Source: Kosmotoga arenicorallina S304
GTDB taxonomy: Bacteria; Thermotogota; Thermotogae; Petrotogales; Kosmotogaceae
DNA length: 64,000 nt
Direction: 5' to 3'
Assembly: GCF_001636545.1 (NCBI RefSeq)
Contig: NZ_JFHK01000003.1
Location: 62,001-126,000 of the forward strand
Shown: in pieces, positions 44,424-54,100 of the stretch
How the letters are laid out: each line of letters begins with the position of its first letter
Position numbering within the stretch: the stretch's first letter is position 1
The notes under the pieces: generated by a model
The model's input: only the letters and a program-made list of their open reading frames with translations
What the model was told of the DNA's origin: nothing
Databases searched by the model: none
Made by a program: the position numbers and the translations under genes

Positions 44424-44517
44424 ATTGTGAAAGCCCATACCCTTTAGGGTGTCGGGATGAAACAATTTAATTCAATATGAAATGCAATATAATATGTATT
44501 AGGAGATACATTGAAGA

Positions 44518-45753
44518 ATGTCAAGACATATAAAGGTTTATAAATTTCCAGTGCCGTATACACACAATTCGCAATATAAAGAATTAATGCAGCTTGCCGG
44601 AAGAATCTATAGCAAGACTGTATCTATTATTAAAAAAACTCATAAAAGAAAAGGGTTCTGGCTTTCTATAAATACAACACAAAAGTATATACTGAGATGG
44701 GCGCAGGACATTCCTCTTCATTCACAAACAAAACAAGCTCTTGTCGAAAAATATTTCGAGGCACTCAAAGGCTACTTTAAAGCCAGAAAAACAAATTCTG
44801 ACCTCAAGCCACCATTCAGAACCCCAAAATATTTTGTTGTTATCTGGAAAAACCAGGCAGTAAGACTTCTAAAAGATGGCACATTGAGACTTTCGATGGG
44901 AAACGGAAGAAACCCTCTGTATGTTCTAACAACCCTTCCTCAGGGAGTTGACATACGTCGTGTCGAGCTTGTCTACGACAGAAAGCAAGACCAGTACTTC
45001 TTCAGTGTAGCGGTTGCGTTTGAAAGTAAAACAGAGCAACTCGGAAACAAAGTAGCCGGCGTGGATCTTGGTGTTATCCATCCGATTGTTGCTTCTACAG
45101 AAGATCAAACAATTCTCTACAACGGAGGAGAGCTGAACGCAAAACTGCAGTATCGAAACAAAAAACATGCTGAGTTTCAGAGGAAACTGTCGAAGAAAAA
45201 GCCTGGTTCAAGACGCTACAGAAAGCTTGTAAAGGCAAAGCGAATGTTCCTCAAAAAGACACAAAATCAGATTAACGATATTCTTCACAAGTACACTACT
45301 CATCTTGTCGGATGGTGTCTGTCTCAGGGAATAGGCACCATTGCAGTTGGAGACTTGCGAGGTATACGAGACAGGGTTGACTACAACTCAACCGCAAACC
45401 AGAAGATTCACCAGTGGCTGTTCAGGAAAGTGTCTGATCTCATCAAAGCCAAAGCCGAAACAGTTGGCGTCAAAGTCGTCTTTGCGAGGGAATCCTACAC
45501 TTCTCAGACATGTCCTGTCTGTGGGGCAAAACACAAGACTTCGACGAGAAATTTCAAATGTCCAGATTGTGGATTCATGGGCCACAGAGATGCTGTAGGA
45601 GCCTTCAACATCATAAAAAAGTATACAGGCGAAAGCCTGGTAGTAGGGTCCTTGGCGTACCCCGTGGGTGTGAGATACAGCTCACACCTGTGTTGCCCGG
45701 TGTCCATGTGGTCACCGTGGAAGCCTACCATTGAGTGGGCAAGAACCTCCTGA
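44518..45753 (+). CDS. tnpB: TnpB-like RNA-guided nuclease with atypical RuvC-II
   Basis: This 411-residue OrfB/TnpB protein has RuvC-I VAGVDLG (D183), a C4 zinc ribbon (CPVCG at 332-335, CPDCG at 348-351) and RuvC-III Asp in GHRDAVGAFNI (D358). In the RuvC-II position the usual VxEDL reads AVGDLRGI: Glu is replaced by Gly278, and a Glu (E325) stands just before the zinc ribbon in RESYTSQTC. This agrees with the known class of TnpBs with rearranged catalytic Glu, so it may be active. TATAAT at 44488-44493 and AGGAG at 44501 precede the ATG. The tail overlaps the right-end RNA region. Confidence 0.93.
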   Translation: MSRHIKVYKFPVPYTHNSQYKELMQLAGRIYSKTVSIIKKTHKRKGFWLSINTTQKYILRWAQDIPLHSQTKQALVEKYFEALKGYFKARKTNSDLKPPFRTPKYFVVIWKNQAVRLLKDGTLRLSMGNGRNPLYVLTTLPQGVDIRRVELVYDRKQDQYFFSVAVAFESKTEQLGNKVAGVDLGVIHPIVASTEDQTILYNGGELNAKLQYRNKKHAEFQRKLSKKKPGSRRYRKLVKAKRMFLKKTQNQINDILHKYTTHLVGWCLSQGIGTIAVGDLRGIRDRVDYNSTANQKIHQWLFRKVSDLIKAKAETVGVKVVFARESYTSQTCPVCGAKHKTSTRNFKCPDCGFMGHRDAVGAFNIIKKYTGESLVVGSLAYPVGVRYSSHLCCPVSMWSPWKPTIEWARTS

Positions 45754-45790
45754 TTATAGGAATCCTATCCCCTTCAGGGGATTGGGAAGA
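45620..45790 (+). ncRNA. Presumed omega RNA / reRNA region at the element right end
   Basis: In characterised TnpB elements the guide RNA scaffold covers the 3' end of the gene and the right end, with the guide reading into flanking DNA. Here the region contains the terminal hairpin at 45767-45782. Boundaries are assumed by analogy and no RNA evidence is available. Confidence 0.4.
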
Positions 45791-45808
45791 CGTCAAAATC
45801 TCCTAAGT

Positions 45809-45814
45809 TATAAT
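45809..45814 (+). promoter_or_regulatory. -10 element for the SIR2-like gene
   Basis: TATAAT is followed 6 nt later by the ribosome site AAGGAG (45821). The transcript would have a very short leader. No good -35 is seen. Confidence 0.4.
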
Positions 45815-45834
45815 GTGTTGAAGGAGTGGAAGAA

Positions 45835-46767
45835 TTGGATTTTGAAAGAACCCTTGATGACATCGTTGAAACATTATTTAACGCAAAAACCTATGGGAAG
45901 AAATGCGCGTTACTCATTGGCACGGGGTGCTCTGCACAGGCAGGCATTCCCACTGCTGAGAAATTTGTGGATATTATTCAAAGAGATAGGCCCAGGGATT
46001 TTGCTCGTGCACCAAAAAAGAGTTACTCCAGCTGCATGGGACAGCTTGCTCCCGGAGAGCGCCGCGATTTGATAGCTAACTTCACAGATGAGACGAAGAT
46101 AAACTGGGCTCATATAATAATGGCCCAGCTTATGAAAGTGGGATTTGTTGACCGTATTCTCACCACTAATTTTGACCCGCTCCTTATTAAGGCCTGTGCT
46201 ATGTTGAATGAATTCCCTGCGGTATATGACCTAACTGCAAGTACAAACTTCAGGCCTTCATATATCCCTGAAAAATCCGTTTTTTATCTGCACGGTCAGA
46301 GAACAGGCTTTGAGCTCATAAATACCGCCGAAGAATTTGTGGAACATTCCAAAAGAATTCAGCCCGTTATTCAAGATACTGCACGGGGAAGAGTGTGGAT
46401 TGTAGTTGGATACAGTGGGAAAAATGATCCTGTTTTTGATATCTTTGCCAATTTTCCTCGGTTCGATTACAAGCTTTACTGGGTCGGTTATCGAGACAAC
46501 CCACCTGAGAAGCATATAAATGAACAATTATTACAAGAAGGCAAACATGCTTACTATGTAAGGGGATATGATGCTGACAGCTTTTTTGTAAACCTTGCCA
46601 AGAAACTTGGTTGCTTTCCGCCGGATTTCTTGAAAAAACCTTTTTCTTTCTTGAAGGGGCTTTTCGATAACCTCGCTCCCTGTGAATGCCTGAATGGTGC
46701 TGATGATATTGGAATAGAGGATACTGTGAGGAAAATCGAGAGGGCAATAGAAAACTTTGAAAATTAA
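45835..46767 (+). CDS. SIR2-like domain protein
   Basis: TTG 45835 is chosen because AAGGAG (45821-45826) is 8 nt upstream; GTG 45826 overlaps that site. This gives 310 residues. CALLIGTGCSAQAGIPTA is the SIR2 nucleotide-binding Rossmann motif, RILTTNFDPLL the second, SVFYLHGQ the catalytic His motif, and VVGYSGKND the later NAD-binding stretch. Only one Cys pattern (GTGCS) and no zinc-binding CxxC are seen, so it is the SIR2_2 type found in antiphage NADases rather than deacetylase sirtuins. Its ~70-residue C-terminal tail has no recognised domain. Defence function is inferred. Confidence 0.8.
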   Translation: MDFERTLDDIVETLFNAKTYGKKCALLIGTGCSAQAGIPTAEKFVDIIQRDRPRDFARAPKKSYSSCMGQLAPGERRDLIANFTDETKINWAHIIMAQLMKVGFVDRILTTNFDPLLIKACAMLNEFPAVYDLTASTNFRPSYIPEKSVFYLHGQRTGFELINTAEEFVEHSKRIQPVIQDTARGRVWIVVGYSGKNDPVFDIFANFPRFDYKLYWVGYRDNPPEKHINEQLLQEGKHAYYVRGYDADSFFVNLAKKLGCFPPDFLKKPFSFLKGLFDNLAPCECLNGADDIGIEDTVRKIERAIENFEN

Positions 46768-46780
46768 TTCGGGGGTTTTA

Positions 46781-47311
46781 ATGCGGAATATTTCTTTAAA
46801 AAACGGACTTACGGCAATTATTAGAGAAGCTAATCCTGAGGACGCGCCACGATTATTGAGATATATTGAGCAGGTTTCTGGCGAAAGTGAATTTCTCACT
46901 TTTGGCCCCGGAGAATTTGAAATTACCGTGGAAAAAGAGAAAGAGTTCATAAAGAGTATTAAAGATATAGAAAACGCTCTAATGATTTTGGTGGAACTTG
47001 ATGGAAAGATCGTTGGAATGTTGAACTTTAACGGTGGGACAAGACCGCGAACAAGGCACAGGGGAGAATTCGGTATTTCAGTGCTAAAAGATTACTGGGG
47101 CCACGGAATTGCTACTGCCATGCTTGAATATCTTATTGAATGGGCAAAGGAACACGAAATCTTAAAGATAGATCTCATGGTTAGAGAAGATAATGAAAGG
47201 GCTATAAAGTTATACGAAAAACTTGGTTTTAAGCGCGAAGGCCATATAAGCCGCTACTTCAAGCTTAGAAAGAAATTTTATGGCGTTATATACATGGGGC
47301 TTGAACTTTGA
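46781..47311 (+). CDS. GNAT-family N-acetyltransferase (RimI/RimJ-like)
   Basis: ATG 46781 follows GGGGG, while the longer frame starts at TTG 46757 inside the SIR2 gene end; 176 residues. Acetyl-CoA motifs are present: RHRGEFGISVLKDYWGHGIA (Q/RxxGxG/A type, here YWGHGIATA) and VREDNERAIKLYEKLGF. It acetylates an amine on a small molecule or protein N-terminus. It is 13 nt after the SIR2-like gene, suggesting cotranscription. Whether the two act together is unknown. Confidence 0.87.
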   Translation: MRNISLKNGLTAIIREANPEDAPRLLRYIEQVSGESEFLTFGPGEFEITVEKEKEFIKSIKDIENALMILVELDGKIVGMLNFNGGTRPRTRHRGEFGISVLKDYWGHGIATAMLEYLIEWAKEHEILKIDLMVREDNERAIKLYEKLGFKREGHISRYFKLRKKFYGVIYMGLEL

Positions 47312-47362
47312 TTTTGCTCACCCGTTGATTCTACTCCAGATCGCTTTTGACAAGCTTTTTTC

Positions 47363-48448
47363 TTATTCAGCGGCTTCCAACTCTACTACGTTATACCCCA
47401 AACCATTTGGGGTCTGAACTTTCATATAAAATAGCTTTCCAGTTGCAAGATCATATGCGAATTGCTGAAAGAAGTTTGCCCCAGACTGTTGTATTACGGC
47501 AACATTTACACCGTTATCTAAGAGCCCTTTATAAACCACAGAAGTTTCTATCTTTGTCACATCATCATAGTCGAGAACCTGACCTTTTTGAAGTCGTGCT
47601 AGAGCGGCAATGGGCATCCACAGGGGACCATTTAATTGCGTGTTTCCACAAACACTGTATATTTCCGAAGGAAGTGCACCATATTGTGAAACTGTTGTTT
47701 TAAATAGATCCCAATTTTTGCCTGAAGCTACAACCGTGATATTCGCCTCCATAGGAAAGGAACTGGGGTAGCTGCCGGGAATATTTACAGTATAAGCACC
47801 ATTATAGCTTCTTGCTGGGGTAACTGTATTCTCTCTATTTACTCCAGCCCATGGAACTGAAATAAGTCTACTGGAAATAAATTGCAAATGGCTCGATTGA
47901 ACATTTCCTCCAGATGGTACATGAAGCTGCCAGTATAGTAATATCCCGCTTTCCTTGTCGTACATATACACGTTCTTTCCAGTTTCGGTTTTATATTCAA
48001 CCCTGACTCCTTGAATTGTTTTACCTCCCCTTTGAAAAGGCATTTCCACAGCAACAGAGTTTTCTGTTTGAAACCTGTCAAGGTGCGTAAATACTGCTGG
48101 GTTCATCCAGTAGTCGCAAATACCACACTTCTCTACACCACCTGTTGCTACCGAAGGAAAATATTGCCCTTGAGATTCTAAATAGTACGTTTGCAAAAGA
48201 GCGACATTCCCTTCTTCTAAAGCAACAATATCCACTTGTAATATCCCCTCTCCAGATGAAGCAGCATCAGGCAAACCACCGCCTGGCTTTATCGTGGCAG
48301 TCATCGCATAAAAGCTGATTCTCAAACCCTCTTTTAACCACACAGGAGCATTGGTAGCAAATTCTGGAAAGAGAGCAACCCAGCTGCTGGAAGAAAAAGC
48401 GAAAGGGCCAATAAGCAAGAACAAAATTATTAAAATCGACGTTTTCAT
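47363..48448 (-). CDS. Secreted protein of unknown function
   Basis: This 361-residue protein has signal peptide IILFLLIGPFAFSSSS and no lipobox. The mature part is beta-rich, with GTP-like motifs absent and a single CGICDYW (CxxC) near residue 120. Repeated short aromatic and Val-rich strands suggest a beta-sandwich or lipoprotein-carrier-like (LolA/LppX-type) fold, but I cannot name the family. RBS GGAGGG precedes ATG 48448. It stands alone between convergent and same-strand genes. Possible roles are in envelope maintenance or polymer binding. Confidence 0.6.
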   Translation of the reverse strand: MKTSILIILFLLIGPFAFSSSSWVALFPEFATNAPVWLKEGLRISFYAMTATIKPGGGLPDAASSGEGILQVDIVALEEGNVALLQTYYLESQGQYFPSVATGGVEKCGICDYWMNPAVFTHLDRFQTENSVAVEMPFQRGGKTIQGVRVEYKTETGKNVYMYDKESGILLYWQLHVPSGGNVQSSHLQFISSRLISVPWAGVNRENTVTPARSYNGAYTVNIPGSYPSSFPMEANITVVASGKNWDLFKTTVSQYGALPSEIYSVCGNTQLNGPLWMPIAALARLQKGQVLDYDDVTKIETSVVYKGLLDNGVNVAVIQQSGANFFQQFAYDLATGKLFYMKVQTPNGLGYNVVELEAAE

Positions 48449-48575
48449 GAAAATCCCTCCTCAATTCAATTGATTTTATAATTATGAGAAGGGATTGCTC
48501 AGGTTTTGTGGAACCATTTTCAAAAGCCTTATAAAAGCCCCTTAAAGAATTGCTGAAAATATCTTCTGCCTTGCA

Positions 48576-49853
48576 CTATTTTTTGTTTTTGAGTTCCGGA
48601 GCATTTAATGGCCTGGGTTCTACTTCTAATGGTTGAAGGCTTGGTTCTTCATCTGGGATTTCGGCTATTTCTCTAAACCTTCTTGCACCTGGTAATAAGC
48701 GTCCTTCAAGAGATCCTACCGCTGTGTTATATGTTTTGACAAGTGTGGATAGCTTTTTCCCCACATCGTCAATATTGTTGAGAAATTTACTTAGCCTTTT
48801 GTACAATTCCTTGCCTTCTTCGGCAATTTTCTTGGCATTTTCCGCAAGCTGGAATTGCTGCCAGCCGTACGCAACCGATTTCAAAAGGGCGAGTAAAGTA
48901 ATCGGGGTGGTAATAAGCACCTTTTTACTAATCGCCATTTCCAGAAGACCCGGGTCAACTTCAAAAGCCGTACTCACAGCAGCCTCTATGGGAATGAACA
49001 TTATCACAAAGTCCGGGGCTTCGTTGAATCTTTCCCAATAAGCTTTAGCGCTGAGGGCCTTTATGGTGTCTTTCATACTTTTTACATGCCTTTTGAGCTT
49101 ATCTTCTCTGGCCCTTTCATCCTGAACTTCCATGGCTTCAAGGTAGGCATTCAATGGAGTTTTAGCATCTACTGGAATCTCCCCGCCGTTTGGTAGCTTT
49201 ATTACCATGTCTGGTCGGCCCTCTTCACTTGATTCCTGCTCTTCAAAATCTATATGCGCAGTCATTCCTGCAAGTTCAACGATTCGCCTGAGCTGATATT
49301 CTCCCCAGCGTCCTCTGGATGTGGAAGATTTAAGGGAACTGTTCAATTTTGTTATCCCCGTTTGCAATTCATTATTGGTCCGGGTAAGCTCCTGGAGATG
49401 CTTTTCTAAGCCTCCGTACGCTTTCTCGCGTTTATTTTCAATTTCGACGATGTTTTTTTGAAGTGTGTCAAGGTTATTCTTCAAAGGGGAAAGAAGGTCT
49501 TTAAGCTTGTCGTTTGCCTGCTTGAGAAAATCTTCTGTGTTCTTTGAAGTGACATCGCTCGCAAGAGCTTTGAAATTATCTTTTAGCTCTTCTTTGGCTT
49601 TTTCTAGCCACTCAAGCTTTTCGTTAAGAGATATCATTTGCTCCTGTAATTTGGCCTTTTCTATTTTTAGGTTTTCATTATCCTGCCTTAAGCCCTCAAT
49701 TTCATCGTTAAGCCTTTCATTTTCTTCCTTGATGTGTTCTAACTTAACCTTCTCTTCAAGGGTTACTTTTAACTCTTTATATAGCTTTGATACTGTCAAT
49801 GACAGTATAAAAACCACCGCAATGGATACAAAAGCTATTATCCAGCTGAGCAA
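48576..49853 (-). CDS. rmuC: RmuC-family protein
   Basis: This 425-residue protein has an N-terminal TM helix (WIIAFVSIAVVFILSL), a coiled coil (residues ~25-165) and a C-terminal RmuC domain with GRWGEYQLRRIVELAGM, RPDMVIKLPNG, PVDAKTPLNAY and MFIPIEAAVSTAF. These are conserved RmuC motifs with a nuclease-like core (Asp, Glu, Lys). RmuC limits rearrangement at inverted repeats and is implicated in phage defence. TTG 49853 follows GGGAGGT. It is 54 nt downstream of the HExxH lipoprotein on the same strand. Confidence 0.95.
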   Translation of the reverse strand: MLSWIIAFVSIAVVFILSLTVSKLYKELKVTLEEKVKLEHIKEENERLNDEIEGLRQDNENLKIEKAKLQEQMISLNEKLEWLEKAKEELKDNFKALASDVTSKNTEDFLKQANDKLKDLLSPLKNNLDTLQKNIVEIENKREKAYGGLEKHLQELTRTNNELQTGITKLNSSLKSSTSRGRWGEYQLRRIVELAGMTAHIDFEEQESSEEGRPDMVIKLPNGGEIPVDAKTPLNAYLEAMEVQDERAREDKLKRHVKSMKDTIKALSAKAYWERFNEAPDFVIMFIPIEAAVSTAFEVDPGLLEMAISKKVLITTPITLLALLKSVAYGWQQFQLAENAKKIAEEGKELYKRLSKFLNNIDDVGKKLSTLVKTYNTAVGSLEGRLLPGARRFREIAEIPDEEPSLQPLEVEPRPLNAPELKNKK

Positions 49854-49908
49854 TGACTTTACCTCCCTTCAAACTCCTCACTCAATCTTTTAGCACGCTA
49901 ATGGACCG

Positions 49909-50976
49909 CTATTTGCACTTTTCACTGTAAAAATTCAGGGATGCTTCCATAAGCGAGATATCATCAGGAGAAAAATCGATATCTTTGAGGTATTCGTAAA
50001 AATCCATATCGTAGTAATAATAAGCTCTATGTTCCTGAATATTACCATAGAATTTATCCCGAAGGAATTTTGCGAAACCTTCAACGAGATTTTCTTCGCA
50101 AAAACCCCGCCAGGAATATGAATTGCTCAGACTCTCATCCGAATGCCAGTGTTCATAAAATTGTGGATCTTTAATTTTCAACTCTTCAGTCAGCTCTTTG
50201 AATTCTTTGGAACCGGTAAAAGTCTGAAAGAATTCGTGGCTGTATTCATGCAAGGGAGTAAAAAAGAGCTTTTCAATGCTGTCCACATCTCTCTGAAGGG
50301 TTGAAATTCTCAGTTCATCGAGTTTAAAGCCATATGCACCGACTTCCCTGAAAGTATAGTAAAACAAACACTTGCTTTTCCCCAGGTCTATCCTACTGTT
50401 ATCAGAGATAAACTGATAAGGATTGGGATATTCCCTTGCTTCTTCTGTCATTTGTTTTGCAACTTTTTCGAACTTAGGAGCATTTTCCTCGAAATAATCT
50501 TTGAAAAAAGTTTCATAGTAGTACGGTAATAGCTTTTCCAGTGCATTTCTGACATTAACTGGAAGGCTGTTAGAGCCTATAATTGCACCTTTATATACTC
50601 TCACAAGGTCATCTATGGTGCTTTCATCCGAAAGCAGTGTAGCAATATTCAATAAACGCCATGCGTGGGTGTTTTCAAAGATGGTTTTCAGGTTTTCTTT
50701 CATTGCGGAAGGCAGAGCATAATAAGTGTCCAATAGCCATAGATAATGGGCTCTGGAATCTGCTCTAACATCGCTGTAATAACTTTTCCATTTTTCTGGT
50801 GCTTTTATGTTGGCATAATACATCTCCTCCAACGTACTTATCATGGAATATTTAAGCACTGGAGGCCTCACTTCAACTTCACCGACAAGTGCCCTTTCCA
50901 TGGGCTTTGTAATAAACAGTGCAACGCACCCACCCAGCAAAATCATAAAAATTAAAGGAATAAATAGGCTTTTCAT
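49909..50976 (-). CDS. Putative HExxH metallopeptidase-like lipoprotein
   Basis: ATG 50976 is favoured by GGAGG 6 nt upstream; 355 residues. It has a lipobox (FMILLGGC, Cys17). HEYSHEFFQ at residues 243-247 onward is a HExxH zinc motif, and CEENLVEGFAKFLRD downstream could give the third ligand. It is not obviously homologous to the HExxH protein at 11987 outside this motif. I do not recognise the family. The surface location is expected from the lipid anchor. It is divergent from the large exported protein gene at 51137 and shares its 160-nt promoter region. Confidence 0.7.
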   Translation of the reverse strand: MKSLFIPLIFMILLGGCVALFITKPMERALVGEVEVRPPVLKYSMISTLEEMYYANIKAPEKWKSYYSDVRADSRAHYLWLLDTYYALPSAMKENLKTIFENTHAWRLLNIATLLSDESTIDDLVRVYKGAIIGSNSLPVNVRNALEKLLPYYYETFFKDYFEENAPKFEKVAKQMTEEAREYPNPYQFISDNSRIDLGKSKCLFYYTFREVGAYGFKLDELRISTLQRDVDSIEKLFFTPLHEYSHEFFQTFTGSKEFKELTEELKIKDPQFYEHWHSDESLSNSYSWRGFCEENLVEGFAKFLRDKFYGNIQEHRAYYYYDMDFYEYLKDIDFSPDDISLMEASLNFYSEKCK

Positions 50977-51136
50977 ATAGACCTCCTTGTTTTTTTCAAA
51001 ACAATTATACAGTTTTTGCACAGATACTCCCATTTGGCCTTGTTTTTTATTTGGCTGTATAAACTGCTTAGGATTTACACGGCACAAGTGATACAATTTC
51101 AGAAAGCTTTTAAAGTTGTTTTAGGAGGAATATATC
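50977..51136. promoter_or_regulatory. Divergent promoter region
   Basis: TTAGGA (51068) and TACAAT (51092) are 18 nt apart and could serve the plus-strand gene. No operator or repeat was recognised. Confidence 0.3.
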
Positions 51137-54100
51137 GTGAAAAAATATTTTGCCATGTGGTTTTTTATTCTACTTTCTCTCGTTGCTCTTTCAGAACCAA
51201 CCAATGCTTTGGAACATCAAATTAGTTCAATTAGCGAGCTCAACAAAGCTTATTCCAGAGCACTTCAAAATCTTATCGACCACACCGGGCTTTTCAAATC
51301 AGGAAGTGATTATTTTTATGATGCTTTATATTCTAAAGATCCGCTTTTGAAGCGTTTTCAAAGTGACGTAGCAGAGAAAGTCAAGAAAATCAACGAAGCG
51401 AGAAGCAGAGGAGCTTCCCAAGAAGAACTTGTTAAACTACAACTGGAATACCAGAAAGCAAAACTCATGGAGAACAAGCAGTTGGTTGCTCTTGTAGAAT
51501 CAAACCTGTACAATTCTATTGACTACGTTGTATCCGAGAGCTTAAAGGGCTCTCTGGAAACTGCGACAAAGGTTATTAATGACGTGCTTTCAAATTGGAG
51601 AAGCATTCTCGAGCCGCTGCTTGAGGGAGATTTCGGCGGTGTTATCAAAAACGCGATTCTTCAGCTGATAGACTCGACATACAAAGTAACCTTTATTGAC
51701 TACTGCAAAAACAATTATGGTGCCACTGACAAAATCGCAAATTACTGGTGGAAAACGTATTTCGTTGAACCCTTTCAAAATTCTGAAGAGAAAAAACTCC
51801 TCGATAAGGTACTCACAAAAGCTTCTGATGACTTAAAAGAAAAGCTTAAGAGCAAACTAACTGAAAGACTTAAACTTGTAATTTTGAACAAAGGTGGCGA
51901 GTTGACAAAAGATGCAATAGAAGAAACCGTCAAAAACAAGGCAGAAGGTATTCTGAAAAACCTTATTGAAACACCTTCTCTTATCGTAGAACTTTTCGTA
52001 AAATACTACAATGTTGCAGATTTCCAGCTTATGTTCAATGATCTCGCGACAAACGAAATCTTTTTTATAAAGCAAATTAGAGAACTAGTCGGAAACGATG
52101 AATCTGAAATAAACAGGTGCTATTTTGATAAGGCTTATTTCCTCGAAAAGAAAAAACAATCGTTGAATAAACAACTTCCAGATATGAAACCACATAATTC
52201 AACGAAATCGATAACAACAAAAGAAGAAATAATTCCTGAAGAAATCACTGAGAAAATCCAGAAAACTATTAGCAAGGAAGATCCTGCGTTAGAAATCAGT
52301 ACCGTTGAATCCATTGAAAAACAACTGGAAACAATGAATTCCTCTTTGCCGGGAGAAATCATCCCTTTCCCCGATAAATCCGAGCAACTTATCGAAGAGC
52401 TTTTCGCAAAACTGGAAAATGACGAGATTTCATTGGGGGCTTATAAAGCTGAAGCACAACAGGTGATTAGCCTGTACTCTTCATCTGTTGCTCTGGCAAA
52501 GAACAAGATATTGGAATCTCTAAAGGCGCAATACGAGAAAGGTGAACTCTCTTATGATGAATACAGCAACAGAAAAAAAGAAGTTGTGAAAAAGGTCGAT
52601 AAGTACATTGCCGCTGTAAGTGATCGCTACGCTAAATTTGAACTGAAAATAAAAGACGCGCAGAGTACCTTCAAAAAGCAATTTTTTAATACTGTGAGCT
52701 CAGTGGATATTGGAAATGAAATAAGAAATATAGATAGCACAATGAATAGAAAAATAGAAGATTTCAAGAAGCTCTACCACAACAAAACAGGCCAATATGT
52801 TCCGCAATATACGGTAAGTGTTAGCTTTACCCAGATGATCAACGCTTTCAGCAATGAAAATAATGGATTTGGAAAAAGTTTTGTTGCAAACCTTTATTCA
52901 AATTCTCCAAGCGTCTTTTTGCTTGAGCATGGTAGCTGGATTGTAGAAAACCTGCTTGCCCTTTTTTATGAAGAAAACCAGCTGATTCAAAATCTTTTAG
53001 ATTCAACGAATAAGTTGTGGGAAGAACTTTTAACACTCTTTGATAACGTACCAAAATATTACTATACAAACGAATCAGGTGAAAATCTCCTTGTTGACGG
53101 CATTAATTCTATACAATCTTTAAGAAACTCATTGTTGAACAGGCTGCAAGCATTGATGAACTGGGAAAGCCCCCTTTCCGACTGGACTTATCTTTTAGAA
53201 GAAAAAAATGCCAAAACCAAAATCTATTTAGAAGCCTATCTTGTTTTTCAACAAGAAAAAGTGGAATTATTCAACGAATTTTTGCAAAGGCTCACAGACG
53301 ATTTTGATTCACTCGAAGTAAGGTATCTGGAAGCATGGAGGACCGACAGAATTGAAGGCATGTGTCAAACGTTGGTGAATATGTGGCATGAAAAGATCAC
53401 TCCTGATACAGCAAAAGAAAAACTCAAGCTTCTGGCTTTGTCAACGAAAGACGTTGATGCTCAGTATCAAAACTGGCTCCAGCTGCGAGAAGATCTATCA
53501 CAGCTTAGCAACGAAATAAATAGCATAAAAAACGATGGGGTATCTTTATTGAATTTAGCTGAGTCTCAGGTAACTTCAAATTATATGAAAGCTCTCATTG
53601 AAAAGAACGAAAAATTGAAAAATGAAGCGTCCCAGTCTCTGAAAAACTACGAAAAGGCTTCTTTGGATGATTATCGTCATGATCTGATAGGCAGGATAAG
53701 AGATTTTAGCAATAAAATTGTGGACTTTGAAAACTATCCTGATGATCTTATCAGAGGTGAAAGAGCATATTACATTAGAATTCTTATCAGGAATGCTGGC
53801 ATTCAGAAAGAAGGAATGTCCTACCCGCTCTCTTTCGATAATCCCTATATAGCTGGTGCTACCAATGGCAATCTTGAAATGGCGTTAAAGCTCTGTGAAA
53901 GCTTTAGAGATTTCCTGAAAGAAGCAGAGACAAGATCATTAGCTAAAAATGAAGCGAACAAAGTAATGGAGAAATTTTTGGATGATATTGAGCCAGATGT
54001 TGAAAAGATAGTAGCTAAAGGCAATTTCATTACTCGTGAAAGAAAAGAAGAACTTTTAAGTTTACTTGATGAAGCTCACGAGAGCGCCATAGAAACAATC

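Larger units (their letters stand above)
44431..45790 (+). mobile_element. Solitary tnpB element (IS200/IS605-like, no tnpA)
   Basis: An intact tnpB is flanked by matching imperfect hairpins: left 44434-44456 (core ACCC-TTTA-GGGT at 44439-44450, CCC/GGG outside) and right 45760-45787 (core ATCCCC-TTCA-GGGGAT at 45767-45782). These resemble IS200/IS605 ends. No Y1 or serine transposase lies beside it, so mobility would need trans-acting TnpA. The exact cleavage sites and target motif cannot be fixed from one copy. Confidence 0.75.

Noticed and set aside
44424-44517. TnpA gene for the tnpB element
   Set aside because: The flanks contain only end hairpins and a promoter; no Y1 transposase or serine recombinase frame is present.
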